From SIAQ01 sp964484265 (lineage in GTDB: Bacteria; Planctomycetota; Planctomycetia; Gemmatales; Gemmataceae), in contig CAZAFH010000013.1 in assembly GCA_964484265.1 (NCBI GenBank), positions 1-64,000 of the forward strand: a stretch of 64,000 nucleotides of DNA. Reading direction: 5' to 3'. How positions within the stretch are numbered: position 1 is the stretch's first letter; every line of letters starts with the position of its first letter. The notes beneath the pieces are model-generated. The model worked only from the letters and a program-made list of their open reading frames with translations. It searched no databases and was not told the origin of the DNA. Of this stretch, positions 19,862 through 28,692 are shown in pieces. Made by a program: the position numbers and the translations under genes.

Positions 19862-20974
19862 ATGAATGAACAGTGGATCGCGGAGCGGATGAAGTACATC
19901 GAGGTCTCGGGCATTCGCAAGGTCTTCGACCTGGCGGCCCATCTGAAGGATCCGGTGAACCTGAGCATCGGGCAGCCGCATTTTCCCGTGCCCGCGCCGA
20001 TCAAAGAGGCGGCGAAGCGAGCAATCGACGAGGACCGCACCGGTTACACCGTGACGCAGGGCATCCCGGAACTTCGCGCCAAGATCCTTGCCGATGTACG
20101 CAAGCAATTTCCAGGCCAAACCGATCGCGAACTGCTGCTAACGAGCGGAACCAGCGGCGGCCTCGTGCTGGCGCTTTGCTGCGTGCTAAATCCCGGTGAC
20201 GAGGTCATCATCTTCGACCCGTACTTCGTGATGTATCCGCACTTCATCACCATGGCGGGCGGGCGCAGCGTCATCGTTGATACCTATCCCGACTTTCGAA
20301 TCAATGTCGCCAATGTCGAGGCTGCCATCACGCCGCGAACGAAGGCAATCATCGTCAACAGTCCCGCGAATCCGACGGGGGTTGTGCATTCGCGCGAGAC
20401 ATTGCGCGAACTGGCGCTGCTGGCTCGCGAGCGCAAAGTATTGCTGATGAGCGACGAGGTTTATCGTGCTTTTTGCTATGACGGACCGTTCGAAAGTCCC
20501 GTGGAATTCAATGAAGAGGCTTTGGTATTCGATGGATTCAGCAAGGCCTACGGCATGACCGGATTGCGGCTCGGGTTCGCTCATGGGCCGCGCCGTCTGA
20601 TCGAAGAAATGACGAAGCTTCAGCAGTTCAGCTACGTCTGTGCGCCGAGCATCGTTCAATACGCCGGCGTCGCGGCGTGGGATTACGATATCTCCGAGAT
20701 CGTCGCCGACTACAAGCGCAAACGCGACCGTCTCGTGTCGGCTCTTTCCGATTGCTACGAACTGAACGCTCCCGGCGGGGCGTTTTACATGTTTCCGCGC
20801 GCGCCCTGGGGCAACGGCAGCGACTTCGTGGCCGAGGCGATTCGCAATAATTTGCTCATCATTCCAGGCAAGACGTTCAGCCAGCACGATACGCATTTCC
20901 GCCTCAGCTATGCCGTGAGCGATGCAACGCTCGACCGCGGCATCGAAATCTTGCGTCGATTGGCGAAACGCTAG
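19862..20974 (+). CDS. Class I/II pyridoxal-phosphate aminotransferase
   Basis: 370 residues. PLP lysine Lys228 lies in FDGFSKAYGMTGLRLGF, with NSPANPTGVV and LLMSDEVYRAF as the ring-stacking and Asp/Tyr motifs, and an N-terminal LSIGQPHFPVP. This is the aspartate/alanine aminotransferase (AAT I) group and acts in the cytoplasm, transferring an amino group between an amino acid and a 2-oxo acid. The exact substrate is unclear. The preceding 285 bases (19577-19861) contain no gene I can support. Confidence 0.87.
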   Translation: MNEQWIAERMKYIEVSGIRKVFDLAAHLKDPVNLSIGQPHFPVPAPIKEAAKRAIDEDRTGYTVTQGIPELRAKILADVRKQFPGQTDRELLLTSGTSGGLVLALCCVLNPGDEVIIFDPYFVMYPHFITMAGGRSVIVDTYPDFRINVANVEAAITPRTKAIIVNSPANPTGVVHSRETLRELALLARERKVLLMSDEVYRAFCYDGPFESPVEFNEEALVFDGFSKAYGMTGLRLGFAHGPRRLIEEMTKLQQFSYVCAPSIVQYAGVAAWDYDISEIVADYKRKRDRLVSALSDCYELNAPGGAFYMFPRAPWGNGSDFVAEAIRNNLLIIPGKTFSQHDTHFRLSYAVSDATLDRGIEILRRLAKR

Positions 20975-21039
20975 CCAGCTGACTGAGTCTTGCCTTTCGG
21001 TACAAATCTTCAGTTCCAAATGTTCTGGTTCTGCCGCGC

Positions 21040-21068
21040 TTGACACGTCGCTTCTCGTGACCTAGGCT
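21040..21068 (+). promoter_or_regulatory. Possible sigma-70-type promoter of the PilZ gene
   Basis: TTGACA at 21040-21045, a 17-base spacer, then TAGGCT at 21063-21068. The start codon lies 50 bases downstream. The -10 box is a weak match. Confidence 0.35.
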
Positions 21069-21117
21069 TGAGTGCGGAACAGGAAAATTCTTCGACCAGA
21101 GTAAGAGGATCCGACAC

Positions 21118-21486
21118 ATGATTGTCGCAACTTCTGCTGCCAAGGTGCAGCCCGTACGCAATCCGTACTTTCAAGACGCGGAAAGGCGAGGCGAAGTCCG
21201 CCATGCCGTCGCGTTGGAGGCCACGTCGTATCCCATGGAGCCGAACGAGACGCTTTCATGGGGCGCCGTGGTCAACGACATTTCGCCCGGCGGTCTCAGC
21301 GTGACAATTTGCTACCCATTTCGAGCAGGAACGTACCTGGCGATTGAAATGCAGCATCCGAATGACGTCATCCGGACGATCATCGTTCGCGTCGTTCATG
21401 CCCAGGATCAATCGGACGGGATGTGGCGGCTTGGCTGCGAGTTCCTGAAGCCAATGACGCAGAGCGACATGGAAGTGTATATTTGA
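21118..21486 (+). CDS. PilZ-domain protein
   Basis: 122 residues. It has an RxxxR-like ERRGEVRH near residues 22-29 and the second PilZ motif as NDISPGGLSVTI (D/NxSxxG), followed by a short beta barrel ending WRLGCEFLKP. PilZ domains bind cyclic di-GMP and often control pili or motility. AAGAGG precedes ATG 21118. It converges on the Tad pilus operon across one shared terminator, so a regulatory link to the pilus is plausible but not shown. Confidence 0.8.
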   Translation: MIVATSAAKVQPVRNPYFQDAERRGEVRHAVALEATSYPMEPNETLSWGAVVNDISPGGLSVTICYPFRAGTYLAIEMQHPNDVIRTIIVRVVHAQDQSDGMWRLGCEFLKPMTQSDMEVYI

Positions 21487-21510
21487 CGCTCTTGCAAAAC
21501 GCGCAAAACG

Positions 21511-21544
21511 AAAAAAGCCCCACGCATCTACGTGGGGCTTTTTT
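21511..21544. terminator. Bidirectional rho-independent terminator
   Basis: The stem AAAAAAGCCCCACG/CGTGGGGCTTTTTT with a 6-base loop has a T run on either strand. It lies between the ends of the PilZ gene (+) and cpaC (-). Confidence 0.9.
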
Positions 21545-21578
21545 GTTGGTTACTGCTCAATCATTTCCAACCAACGCG

Positions 21579-23417
21579 TTAGCGAGGATTGAACGACCCG
21601 ATCGGCGGAAGCACCGGGCGAGTAACCGATTCCCGGGCGGGAACCGTGGGAACGACGGGGATAACCGGGCCAAGGCTCGGCTGCGATTCGCGAATCGCCG
21701 GGAAGGTCGAGACCGTCGGCAAAGTCGGGTCAGCTTGGGGGCGAGCGCTGGACGTCGGGATGCTCTGCACTTCGGGCATGGCGCTGACGACCGGCAACGA
21801 GTTACTCGTCACCGTGCTGGCCGGGCGCGACAGGCTGGTGTATCCACCCGTGCTGAGGCCAGGAGCACATCCATTCGGGCCGCAGGGGATTTGGCCAGCG
21901 TTCGGCGCCCCGTGGTAAGCGGGCTTGTAGTAGTGCGGGTGAAACACGACATTGCGTTGGCCGCGCGGCGCTTCCAGGATGCCTTCGAGGAAGAACTCGA
22001 AATCGTCGGCGACGCGCGTCTCACGTCCCGGCAGGAATCGCGGGATCTTCGTGCAGTCGATCGGGTCGATCAAGCGCGGCGTGACGAGGATCACCAGTTC
22101 CTGCTCATTTTCGGTATAACTCTTCTGCGAGAACGCAACACCCAGGAACGGCAAGTCGCCGAGAACCGGAACCTTGGTGATCGTCGCGGTGACGTTGTTC
22201 TGGATGAGGCCGCCGATAGCGAGCGTTTGGCCGTCCTCGATCTGAATTGCGACCTGGGCACTTCGGGTACGGAAGCCGGGCACGATGGTCGGGGTCACGC
22301 CAGGGATCGAGATGCCAAGCGTCGGGTCGATGTCGCTAATTTCTGGGCGTACTTCCAGGTGGATCTTGCCATTGCCAAGCACCGTCGGCAGGAAGTGGAC
22401 AACCGTGCCGAACTGTTTGTAGGAGATGCTCGGCGCGCCTTGGCCGCCGCTCGTGAGCAGAGGAGTTTCACCACCGCTGATGATGAACGCCGGTCGGCCG
22501 CTCAACGTGACGACACGAGGCTCGGCAATGATCTTTGCGAGGTTCTCGGTCCGCAACGCTTGCAGGAAGCCGAGGAAGCTGTTTTGGCTATTGAGTACGG
22601 CGAACGGAATGTTCGCGGCGCCGGTCTGCGTAAGAGCTGCGGAGCTAGCTGCGGCGCCCGTGGCGAGAGCGCTGGTGAAATTCAGCGGCGCGCCGAAGAG
22701 GCTCGACACCATCCAGTTGGAGCCGTTCTGGGTCCAGCTGAAGGTCATGTTGCGGGCCTGCGAGCGGTTGACGAGGGCAACCAGCACTTCGAGTTGAACC
22801 TGCTGAACGCCGCCGATGCCGATGTTGTTGACGATCTGTCCGCCGACAGAGGCCGCCAGTTGGCCGATGACTTTCGCATCGTTCGCGCTGGCAACGGTTC
22901 CGGTGAGGACAATCGTATTGCCGCTGTCCGACGAATTGACTTGCACAGCCGAAGCTGGCACGGTGCGTTGGATCAGTTCGCGCAGTTCCTTGACGCGGTC
23001 GCTGACGACGACGACGTCGAACTCCTCTACGCGGCCCGATTCACCCGTGATTCGCACATGCGTGCGGCCTGGAGCGACGGCCTCGAACAGCACCTGCGTG
23101 AAGTCCTTTTCAATCGGCCGGACCATGAGCACTTTGGCAAATTGATTCTCGACCTTCTTGAGTTTCTCTTTGCTAAGCATCTGATAGGTTTGGGTGCTGC
23201 CGACACCCATGGTGACGTAGGGCAGTTCTTGTTTGATTTCGGGCGAGCTTTTCGGCTCTTGCCCGCCCACGACGGCGCCGCCGGTATTGATCGGCTGCAA
23301 GCGTGAGTTCAGAAACGGTTCTTGAGTTTGTGCCGAATGTGTGCAGACATGGAGCGCGATAATGACGAGCAAGCTCCAGCAAGCAACGAGACGGGGCACG
23401 AAATGCGTGCGGTGCAT
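21579..23417 (-). CDS. cpaC: Tad/Flp pilus secretin (CpaC/RcpA)
   Basis: 612 residues with a signal peptide. The N-terminal region (MVRPIEKDFTQVLFEAVAPG, TRVRI-type beta strands) and a BON-like stretch (NTIVLTGTVASANDAKVIGQ) precede the secretin core. Secretin motifs follow: NLAKIIAEPRVVTLSGRPAFIISGGETP, SAQVAIQIEDGQTLAIGGLI and VPVLGDLPFLGVAF...ELVILVTPRLI. The C-terminus is a long Pro/Ser-rich tail. It forms the outer-membrane pore for the Flp pilus. It is last in the operon flp-flp-flp-cpaA-cpaB-cpaC on the minus strand and is followed by the terminator at 21511. The large open frame on the opposite strand here is a shadow. Confidence 0.9.
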   Translation of the reverse strand: MHRTHFVPRLVACWSLLVIIALHVCTHSAQTQEPFLNSRLQPINTGGAVVGGQEPKSSPEIKQELPYVTMGVGSTQTYQMLSKEKLKKVENQFAKVLMVRPIEKDFTQVLFEAVAPGRTHVRITGESGRVEEFDVVVVSDRVKELRELIQRTVPASAVQVNSSDSGNTIVLTGTVASANDAKVIGQLAASVGGQIVNNIGIGGVQQVQLEVLVALVNRSQARNMTFSWTQNGSNWMVSSLFGAPLNFTSALATGAAASSAALTQTGAANIPFAVLNSQNSFLGFLQALRTENLAKIIAEPRVVTLSGRPAFIISGGETPLLTSGGQGAPSISYKQFGTVVHFLPTVLGNGKIHLEVRPEISDIDPTLGISIPGVTPTIVPGFRTRSAQVAIQIEDGQTLAIGGLIQNNVTATITKVPVLGDLPFLGVAFSQKSYTENEQELVILVTPRLIDPIDCTKIPRFLPGRETRVADDFEFFLEGILEAPRGQRNVVFHPHYYKPAYHGAPNAGQIPCGPNGCAPGLSTGGYTSLSRPASTVTSNSLPVVSAMPEVQSIPTSSARPQADPTLPTVSTFPAIRESQPSLGPVIPVVPTVPARESVTRPVLPPIGSFNPR

Positions 23418-23597
23418 CCTTTCACCTCTTCATGATATGAGACGTGCAGGGTGAGTGTTGCCACCCACCGAACAAAAACCAGGTGGGGAAAAATACCCCA
23501 CCCCACACAACAGTAACCAACGATCCTTCATGCCGACGGACGCCTGGCGATCAAACGAATCCTTGCGAACACCAGGCCGCGTCGGCGTAACTTCACA

Positions 23598-24572
23598 TTA
23601 TTGGTCAGACGGTTCCGTCTTTTTCTTCGGGATGCCGCGGACTGCGGAGCCGCGCGGAATGCTCGGTTCACCGTCGATCTGTTCGCCGTCTTCGTTGAAC
23701 TGGCCGGTGATCGTTTGCACCTGGCCGCCGTTGATGATGAGCGTTGAGTACAAGCTCGTCTTCGCCGGCTCTTCGACGATTTGTTTCGGTTCTGGCTTCG
23801 GTTCGACCTTCGGGGCCTGAGCGACGACCACGGGCGGAGGCGTCGGCACGCTGGGCGCCGCGGGTTTGACGTCGTTGTCTTGTCCGCCAGCAAGCAATTC
23901 CTCTGCGGTCAGCACAGAGTGCTTGGTCTTCTTCTGGTCATTCAATTTCCGCAACGACAAGCTAAGGATTCCCATGTCCTGAGCGACATTGACCTTCAGT
24001 CGATCCGTGTCCGTCAGTGCGAACGTCACCACTTGCGCGGGGGCGATGATCTCGCCTTCGCGGCTGACTCGGCCATCCGCGGCGACAACGAGGACGTTCT
24101 CGAGGATCACCTTGGCGAACGACGTTTTATCATCGGGACCGCGGCGGCGGAGAATCAGATCCACTCGCGAGCCTGGCAGCGTTGCCAGGCCGTGAGCCGT
24201 GGTTTGCAAGTTCACGGGCAAACCGACAAGCTGATGGCCATCGGGAATCTCGATGCCGTCTTTCTCGTACAGGTTCGCCGGGGTGATGTGATCACCGCGA
24301 TTGCGGCCCTGCTTGATGATTTTCCCCTTGAGCGCGTTGACGTCCCGAATGGCATCGGGCGGTTCGCTCTCTTTGGTGACGGCTTTCATTTCGAACATTT
24401 CTTCTGGCTTTGAAATTCGTTCGCCGAAGCTCAACGATCGTTTGGCCACGACGATTTCGATCTTTTCGGGTTCTTCGACTTTGCGATCCGCTAGCAGGCG
24501 GCTCGTCATATAGCTGGCGCCGAGGCCGCAAACGATGGCCAGGCCCATCAGGATCATTGTCTTCGGTTTCAT
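23598..24572 (-). CDS. cpaB: Flp pilus assembly protein CpaB/RcpC
   Basis: 324 residues. One N-terminal membrane anchor (MILMGLAIVCGLGASYMTSRLL) is followed by an SAF-like domain (VVAKRSLSFGERISKPEEM; ALKGKIIKQGRNRGDHITPANL) and the CpaB core (LVGLPVNLQTTAHGLATLPGSRVDLILRR...TKVILENVLVVA-like). After about residue 230 comes a Pro/Lys-rich tail (PTPPPVVVAQAPKVEPKPEP) probably spanning the periplasm or cell wall. It works with the secretin encoded downstream in Tad pilus assembly. Confidence 0.88.
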   Translation of the reverse strand: MKPKTMILMGLAIVCGLGASYMTSRLLADRKVEEPEKIEIVVAKRSLSFGERISKPEEMFEMKAVTKESEPPDAIRDVNALKGKIIKQGRNRGDHITPANLYEKDGIEIPDGHQLVGLPVNLQTTAHGLATLPGSRVDLILRRRGPDDKTSFAKVILENVLVVAADGRVSREGEIIAPAQVVTFALTDTDRLKVNVAQDMGILSLSLRKLNDQKKTKHSVLTAEELLAGGQDNDVKPAAPSVPTPPPVVVAQAPKVEPKPEPKQIVEEPAKTSLYSTLIINGGQVQTITGQFNEDGEQIDGEPSIPRGSAVRGIPKKKTEPSDQ

Positions 24573-24739
24573 GGAAGCAACCTCAAGGATGATTTGGAGC
24601 CGCTGGTGGATTAGACCTTTGTCTCCGACATTGTTTTCGACATGTTTACGCTGGTAACTTCAACTTTTACGGTTATTCCGGTCATAATGGATGTAATAGT
24701 AATGCGGGTAATCCGGGCAGACCGGCCAGAACAGACAAC

Positions 24740-25351
24740 TTAGAAGTTAAAGTTGTGAATATAGGTCAAATAGCCCAGGAACCCGATGCACAACGGCACG
24801 CCATACGGCAGCCGATGCCAGCGTGGCCGGCGTGCGTTGGCCTTGTCGGCGACTTCGCCGATGCTCTTGGCCTTGAACATGTCGCCGACGATTTCGCGAA
24901 CATGCTGAGCGTTCTGCTGGTATTGGCCGCGAACGAGGATCATACCCAGGCCGATGACGCCGCCCGCAATCACGCCGCACAGGAAAGCCCAGAAGATTAT
25001 GCTGGCGCCGTCAATGTCCGCTCCGGTGTTGATGCCGTAGAAAGCGCCGATCCAAGAGCCGAAACCCATCGTCATCTTCACGTCGCCCGCGCCCATGCCG
25101 CCGATCGCGTAGACCGGGATGAGCAGGATGAATCCGAGAAACGTGCCGAAGAGCGCGGAGCCGAATCCGCCTTCGCCGGCGCCGAGCCCGAAGTTGTTGG
25201 CGATGCCAAGTAGCCAACCCGTGAGAATGATGGAGAACGTCAGTTTGTTGGGAACCTTGAACTTCCACCAGTCAATGATGGCGGCGGCGAGCATGCCCGC
25301 CGAGATCGCGAGAACGGGCCAGTTGTCAACACTCAGAAGAGGCTTATCCAT
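24740..25351 (-). CDS. cpaA: Prepilin peptidase (A24 family, CpaA/TadV)
   Basis: 203 residues, several membrane segments. The two catalytic aspartates of A24 peptidases are visible: Asp27 in IIDWWKFKVPN and the Asp of GGMGAGDVKMTMG. It lacks the N-methyltransferase domain, as CpaA/TadV enzymes do. It should cleave the leader of the three Flp pilins encoded just upstream, at the Gly before PTAVEY. There is a 167-base gap before cpaB. Confidence 0.9.
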   Translation of the reverse strand: MDKPLLSVDNWPVLAISAGMLAAAIIDWWKFKVPNKLTFSIILTGWLLGIANNFGLGAGEGGFGSALFGTFLGFILLIPVYAIGGMGAGDVKMTMGFGSWIGAFYGINTGADIDGASIIFWAFLCGVIAGGVIGLGMILVRGQYQQNAQHVREIVGDMFKAKSIGEVADKANARRPRWHRLPYGVPLCIGFLGYLTYIHNFNF

Positions 25352-25494
25352 TGGGGGAATCCTTATGTTCTGGTTAAGGGGAGTCGCAAACCTTGTTGAG
25401 CGATGATTACCTAAAAAAAGCCGCGCAGCTCATAGGCTCCGCGGCTGTTCGTGCTGCCAGGGCCAGCGGCCCGATTTCATCAGATTCTCGCGGA

Positions 25495-25680
25495 TCAGCT
25501 CGAGGCGGAAGCGAGCTTGCCGCCGACGGTCGTGAACGTCGAGTTGGCGTTTTGGCCGAGCGTCGTGATAGCCGCGAGGCAGACGACGATGATCAAGGCC
25601 AGCATGACCGCATATTCGACCGCGGTCGGACCGTCTTCACGCTTGATGAAATTGACGACGGCATCGGTAAACTTACGCAT
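25495..25680 (-). CDS. flp: Flp/Fap-type pilin, copy 3
   Basis: 61 residues: leader MRKFTDAVVNFIKREDG, then PTAVEYAVMLALIIVVCLAA. The Gly/Pro cleavage site with Glu at +5 and Tyr at +6 is the Flp signature. After processing it would be a ~44-residue pilus subunit. It is nearly identical to the copy at 25828-26013, which points to a recent duplication. Confidence 0.92.
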   Translation of the reverse strand: MRKFTDAVVNFIKREDGPTAVEYAVMLALIIVVCLAAITTLGQNANSTFTTVGGKLASASS

Positions 25681-25827
25681 GGGGTTATCCTTTCGCTAAA
25701 ACCCGTGTCCACAAATCCCTGCGGCGTCGTTTTCTGGAAAAAGATGCCGGCAGAGGCCCTAGTAAACGAACCGCAACACGCGATTCGATGAGACCCAAGA
25801 ATTTTGGGCGAACCTTTGATTCACTAC

Positions 25828-26013
25828 TTAGCTGGAGGCGGAGGCGAGCTTGCTGCCGACGGTGGTGAACGTCGAGTTGGCGTTTTGGCCAAGGGTCGTG
25901 ATTGCCGCGAGGCAGACGACGATGATCAAGGCCAGCATGACCGCATATTCGACAGCCGTCGGGCCATCTTCGCGTTTCATGAAATTGACAACGGCTTCGG
26001 TGAACTTACACAT
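25828..26013 (-). CDS. flp: Flp/Fap-type pilin, copy 2
   Basis: 61 residues, differing from copy 3 only at a few positions (MCKFTEAVVNFMKREDG leader; TTVGSKLASASS end). It has the same G/PTAVEY processing site and hydrophobic helix and should be processed by the CpaA peptidase encoded downstream. Confidence 0.92.
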   Translation of the reverse strand: MCKFTEAVVNFMKREDGPTAVEYAVMLALIIVVCLAAITTLGQNANSTFTTVGSKLASASS

Positions 26014-26093
26014 TGGACATCCTCACTTGTGAAAAAAGAGATCGAAAGAAGACCCATCCATCGCCGCTCGGCGAAGGATCAACATGGCGAACC

Positions 26094-26282
26094 TCAGGAC
26101 GCTGACGTGAGCGTGCCGTTCAGTCCCACGTTGTTGAACGTGCTGTTGGCGTTTTGGCCGAGAGTCGTGATCGCGCCAAGGCAAACCACGATGATCAAGG
26201 CCAGCATGACCGCATACTCGACGGCGGTCGGACCATCTTCGCGTTCCACGAATCCGACCACAGCTTCATACCAATACCGCAT
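26094..26282 (-). CDS. flp: Flp/Fap-type pilin, copy 1 (divergent)
   Basis: 62 residues from ATG 26282 (MRYWYEAVVGFVEREDG, then PTAVEYAVMLALIIVVCLGA). The open frame extends 21 codons further upstream, but that part does not look like a pilin leader. The C-terminus (NNVGLNGTLTSAS) differs from the other two copies. As the first pilin of the operon it may be the major or an alternative subunit. Confidence 0.88.
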   Translation of the reverse strand: MRYWYEAVVGFVEREDGPTAVEYAVMLALIIVVCLGAITTLGQNANSTFNNVGLNGTLTSAS

Positions 26283-26676
26283 GACTTTCCCCTTTACTCT
26301 GTAGACCGGCCCCGACTTGGGAGTCCCACGTCCCAAGTTCCTCATGCCTCTCAGGTGGAGCAGGGTTCACAAGAGCAAATCGCTCGGAATCATGCATCCC
26401 TTCGGCAGCCTGGCGACCTGGTTTCAGGCCCATGGCTTTGCGTCACCGCCTCGCGACGGTTTTGCCCTTTCGAGGACTGTTGAGGATGTTCGCGTGCCGT
26501 GTTGTTCGTTTCTGTCGTTCAACCGCACGCGACTTGCTTGACAACCAAAAGTAGGTTGCACATTCGATGCAGTCAAATCGATGTGAAGGATTTTTCCGGT
26601 TTTTCATGCAACGCCCGGCAATAATAAGAGAGAACGCCATGAGCGCACGATTTCTAACCCTGCGAGATTCGATTCC
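26283..26676. other. Divergent intergenic region between flp and the DUF983 gene
   Basis: 394 bases with no supported gene. It must hold the promoters for the pilus operon (-) and the DUF983 gene (+). A TTGACA occurs near 26539 on the plus strand without a convincing -10 partner. Confidence 0.4.
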
Positions 26677-27078
26677 ATGACCGAGCCTTCTAGACGTGAT
26701 TCCGCCAACAAATGGTGGGCTTTGCTTCGCCAGCGCTGCCCCAATTGCCTCGAAGGCAGCGTCTACGCGCAGGGCATGACGATGCATACACGATGCCCGA
26801 AGTGCAACGTGCTCTTCGAGCGTGAACCGGGCTACTTCATGGGATCGATGTACGTGAGCTACGCGATAGCAAGCGCGTTTATGCTGGTGGGGCTGGTCAT
26901 CGGCCATCAGCTGATGCCGGACCTCGATCTGGGGTGGGTTGCACTACTGAGCGGCGTGGTTTTCATCCCATTCGTGCCGATGGTGACGCGCTACGCCCGG
27001 GTGATATGGATGTACTTCGACTATTGGGCCTGGCCTGCCAAGGAATCGGAAACGAAAGAACCGCCGCCCGATGTCTGA
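26677..27078 (+). CDS. DUF983 membrane protein
   Basis: 133 residues. A zinc-ribbon-like N-terminus (LLRQRCPNCLEGSVY...HTRCPKCNVLFEREPGYFMGSMYVSYA) is typical of DUF983. Two membrane segments follow (SAFMLVGLVIGHQL; VALLSGVVFIPFVPMV) and a cytoplasmic tail. The function of the family is not established, though in some bacteria it lies near cytochrome oxidase genes. It converges with the membrane protein gene at 27085, six bases away. Confidence 0.82.
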   Translation: MTEPSRRDSANKWWALLRQRCPNCLEGSVYAQGMTMHTRCPKCNVLFEREPGYFMGSMYVSYAIASAFMLVGLVIGHQLMPDLDLGWVALLSGVVFIPFVPMVTRYARVIWMYFDYWAWPAKESETKEPPPDV

Positions 27079-27084
27079 GGTGCG

Positions 27085-28113
27085 TCATTTGAAGCGCCAA
27101 AACGAGATCGTGATGTGCAGGATGCTCCAATAAGGAAACCAACCCCGCGAGACAGCATCGCAGACGATTCCGGTGCGTTCCCACACGTGCGTCCGCAACG
27201 CCATCAGAACGAGCACGACGACCGCCAGGCCGAGATGTAGCGCCAGAAACCCCGCTGGCGTTCGCCGAATCCAGAGCCAGGGATTCGTCGCCGGCTCGGG
27301 ATTTTTCTTGAGATCCTCCCGCGTGCTGACAAGCCAGGTCATGACGTGCACGAGGATGATGAGATTCAATCCCACGGAACCGAAAATCGAACCCACGAGG
27401 AGAACAAGCGACAGCCCGGCATAGACGCGCATCAGCGGAAGATTGCTGGCCAGGCATTCCGCCAAAGACCCGTAGGCTTTCTGAGCCAGCCTGACGCAGT
27501 AGCCTGCCAGTAGCGTCGAAACCACGACAGCGGCGAGCCAGGCGATTTGCAATTCGGCGCCGGCCACGATATCCGAGCGTGGAAACAACGTCGCTCGCGC
27601 CAAATAAAAGCCAGCCAACAGCGTAATCCAGGCGCTGGCGACACTCCATCCCAGCCAGCTGAAGTATCGTTCCTGACGCGCAGTCAATCGCCCGGTCTCG
27701 CCGGAACGCCGGAACAGTTTTGCCTCGTCCGTTGCTTCATGCGCGAAAAAGAGGGCAAAGAACGCCAGCATTGCCAGCGGATTCTTGTCGCCGCCCGCTT
27801 GGGCGAATCCCCAGCACAGGCCGAGGCCGACCAGCGTCATTGCCGCGATACGAATCAGCGCTAGCCCGTGATAGATGCGCGGCGAGGTGGCGAGAAACAG
27901 CCAGCCAATCAGAAAATGCGCGATGCCGACGGATCGCGTGATCGTTTCCACCGGGCTCTCGGCAAAGCGATGTCGGCAGCGCAGGACGAACGTTTCGATC
28001 GCGTAGATCAGGCATCCGACCAGAGCCGCGATCAACGTAATCGAACAGGCGGTTTTGAAGCGTTGCCAAGTCGGGCTGGAATCGATAACCGAGGGAAACG
28101 TTGCAATGGCCAT
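27085..28113 (-). CDS. Polytopic membrane protein of unknown function
   Basis: 342 residues from ATG 28113, chosen because GGAG lies eight bases upstream; the frame extends 20 codons further. I count about eight to nine hydrophobic segments (ITLIAALVGCLIYAIETFVL; GIAHFLIGWLFLA; ALIRIAAMTLVGLGLCWGF; LAMLAFFALFFA; ITLLAGFYLA; IAWLAAVVVSTLLAG; AGLSLVLLVGSIFGSVGLNLIILV; LGLAVVVLVLMAL). No motif identifies a transporter or enzyme family. Confidence 0.7.
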   Translation of the reverse strand: MAIATFPSVIDSSPTWQRFKTACSITLIAALVGCLIYAIETFVLRCRHRFAESPVETITRSVGIAHFLIGWLFLATSPRIYHGLALIRIAAMTLVGLGLCWGFAQAGGDKNPLAMLAFFALFFAHEATDEAKLFRRSGETGRLTARQERYFSWLGWSVASAWITLLAGFYLARATLFPRSDIVAGAELQIAWLAAVVVSTLLAGYCVRLAQKAYGSLAECLASNLPLMRVYAGLSLVLLVGSIFGSVGLNLIILVHVMTWLVSTREDLKKNPEPATNPWLWIRRTPAGFLALHLGLAVVVLVLMALRTHVWERTGIVCDAVSRGWFPYWSILHITISFWRFK

Positions 28114-28217
28114 TCCGTGGCTCCTGCCAAAGGTCCTCCGAATCGTGTGTAGATTAGCAAAAACCTGCATCACGTGAAAAGAGCGGTTGTCAGAGAGACG
28201 ATGCGATGCGCCACGAA

Positions 28218-28457
28218 CTACGACTCAAGAGAGACGCCGCCGTCGCTGTCCACGAATACGATTCTCGGTAAATCGCCGGCGAGTGATTGTGTGCGGTGCA
28301 TGAATTCTTTCTCCTCGCCTACTTCCATCATGCGTATCGCGATAATGCTGCGATGAAGTGCCGCAACCGTGCGCAAAGTGGTTGCGAATGCTTCGGCACG
28401 CTCCGGATCGTCGGGGCAACCGCATTTGTTACTGTTGACCCTTCCGCCTCTTTCCAT
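28218..28457 (-). CDS. Possible small hypothetical protein
   Basis: 79 residues from ATG 28457 (MERGGRVNSNKCGCPDDPER, then AEAFATTLRTVAALHRSIIAIRMMEVGEEKE). The composition looks protein-like and helical, but I see no clear ribosome-binding site or family. It could be a spurious frame. Confidence 0.3.
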   Translation of the reverse strand: MERGGRVNSNKCGCPDDPERAEAFATTLRTVAALHRSIIAIRMMEVGEEKEFMHRTQSLAGDLPRIVFVDSDGGVSLES

Positions 28458-28692
28458 GGTGCTACTAAAACCCGTCCGTTGATTTGTTCCGGCGAAAAAG
28501 AAAAGTAGGTCCACCGAGCCGAGACGTACCGGTCTCGGGCAGTGCATTGGGCCGATCGCTGTGTGAACCAAATATCAAGAATGACGTTTTTTTAATTTAT
28601 CATTGGCGTTTTTGCTCTAAGAGCCTTAAAGTGAGGTGGCGAAAGTGAACCGATTTTTTCATTGAGCGTATTCTTTGCCAAAGGGGGGTGCA

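Noticed and set aside
18061..20974. Threonine synthase and aminotransferase as one amino-acid operon
   Set aside because: A tRNA-Gly gene on the opposite strand and about 400 bases separate them.
21423..23306. A 627-codon open frame on the plus strand opposite the secretin gene
   Set aside because: It is Arg-rich and low in hydrophobic residues, with no start signal. The minus-strand frame is an unmistakable secretin. The long frame is a result of high GC content.
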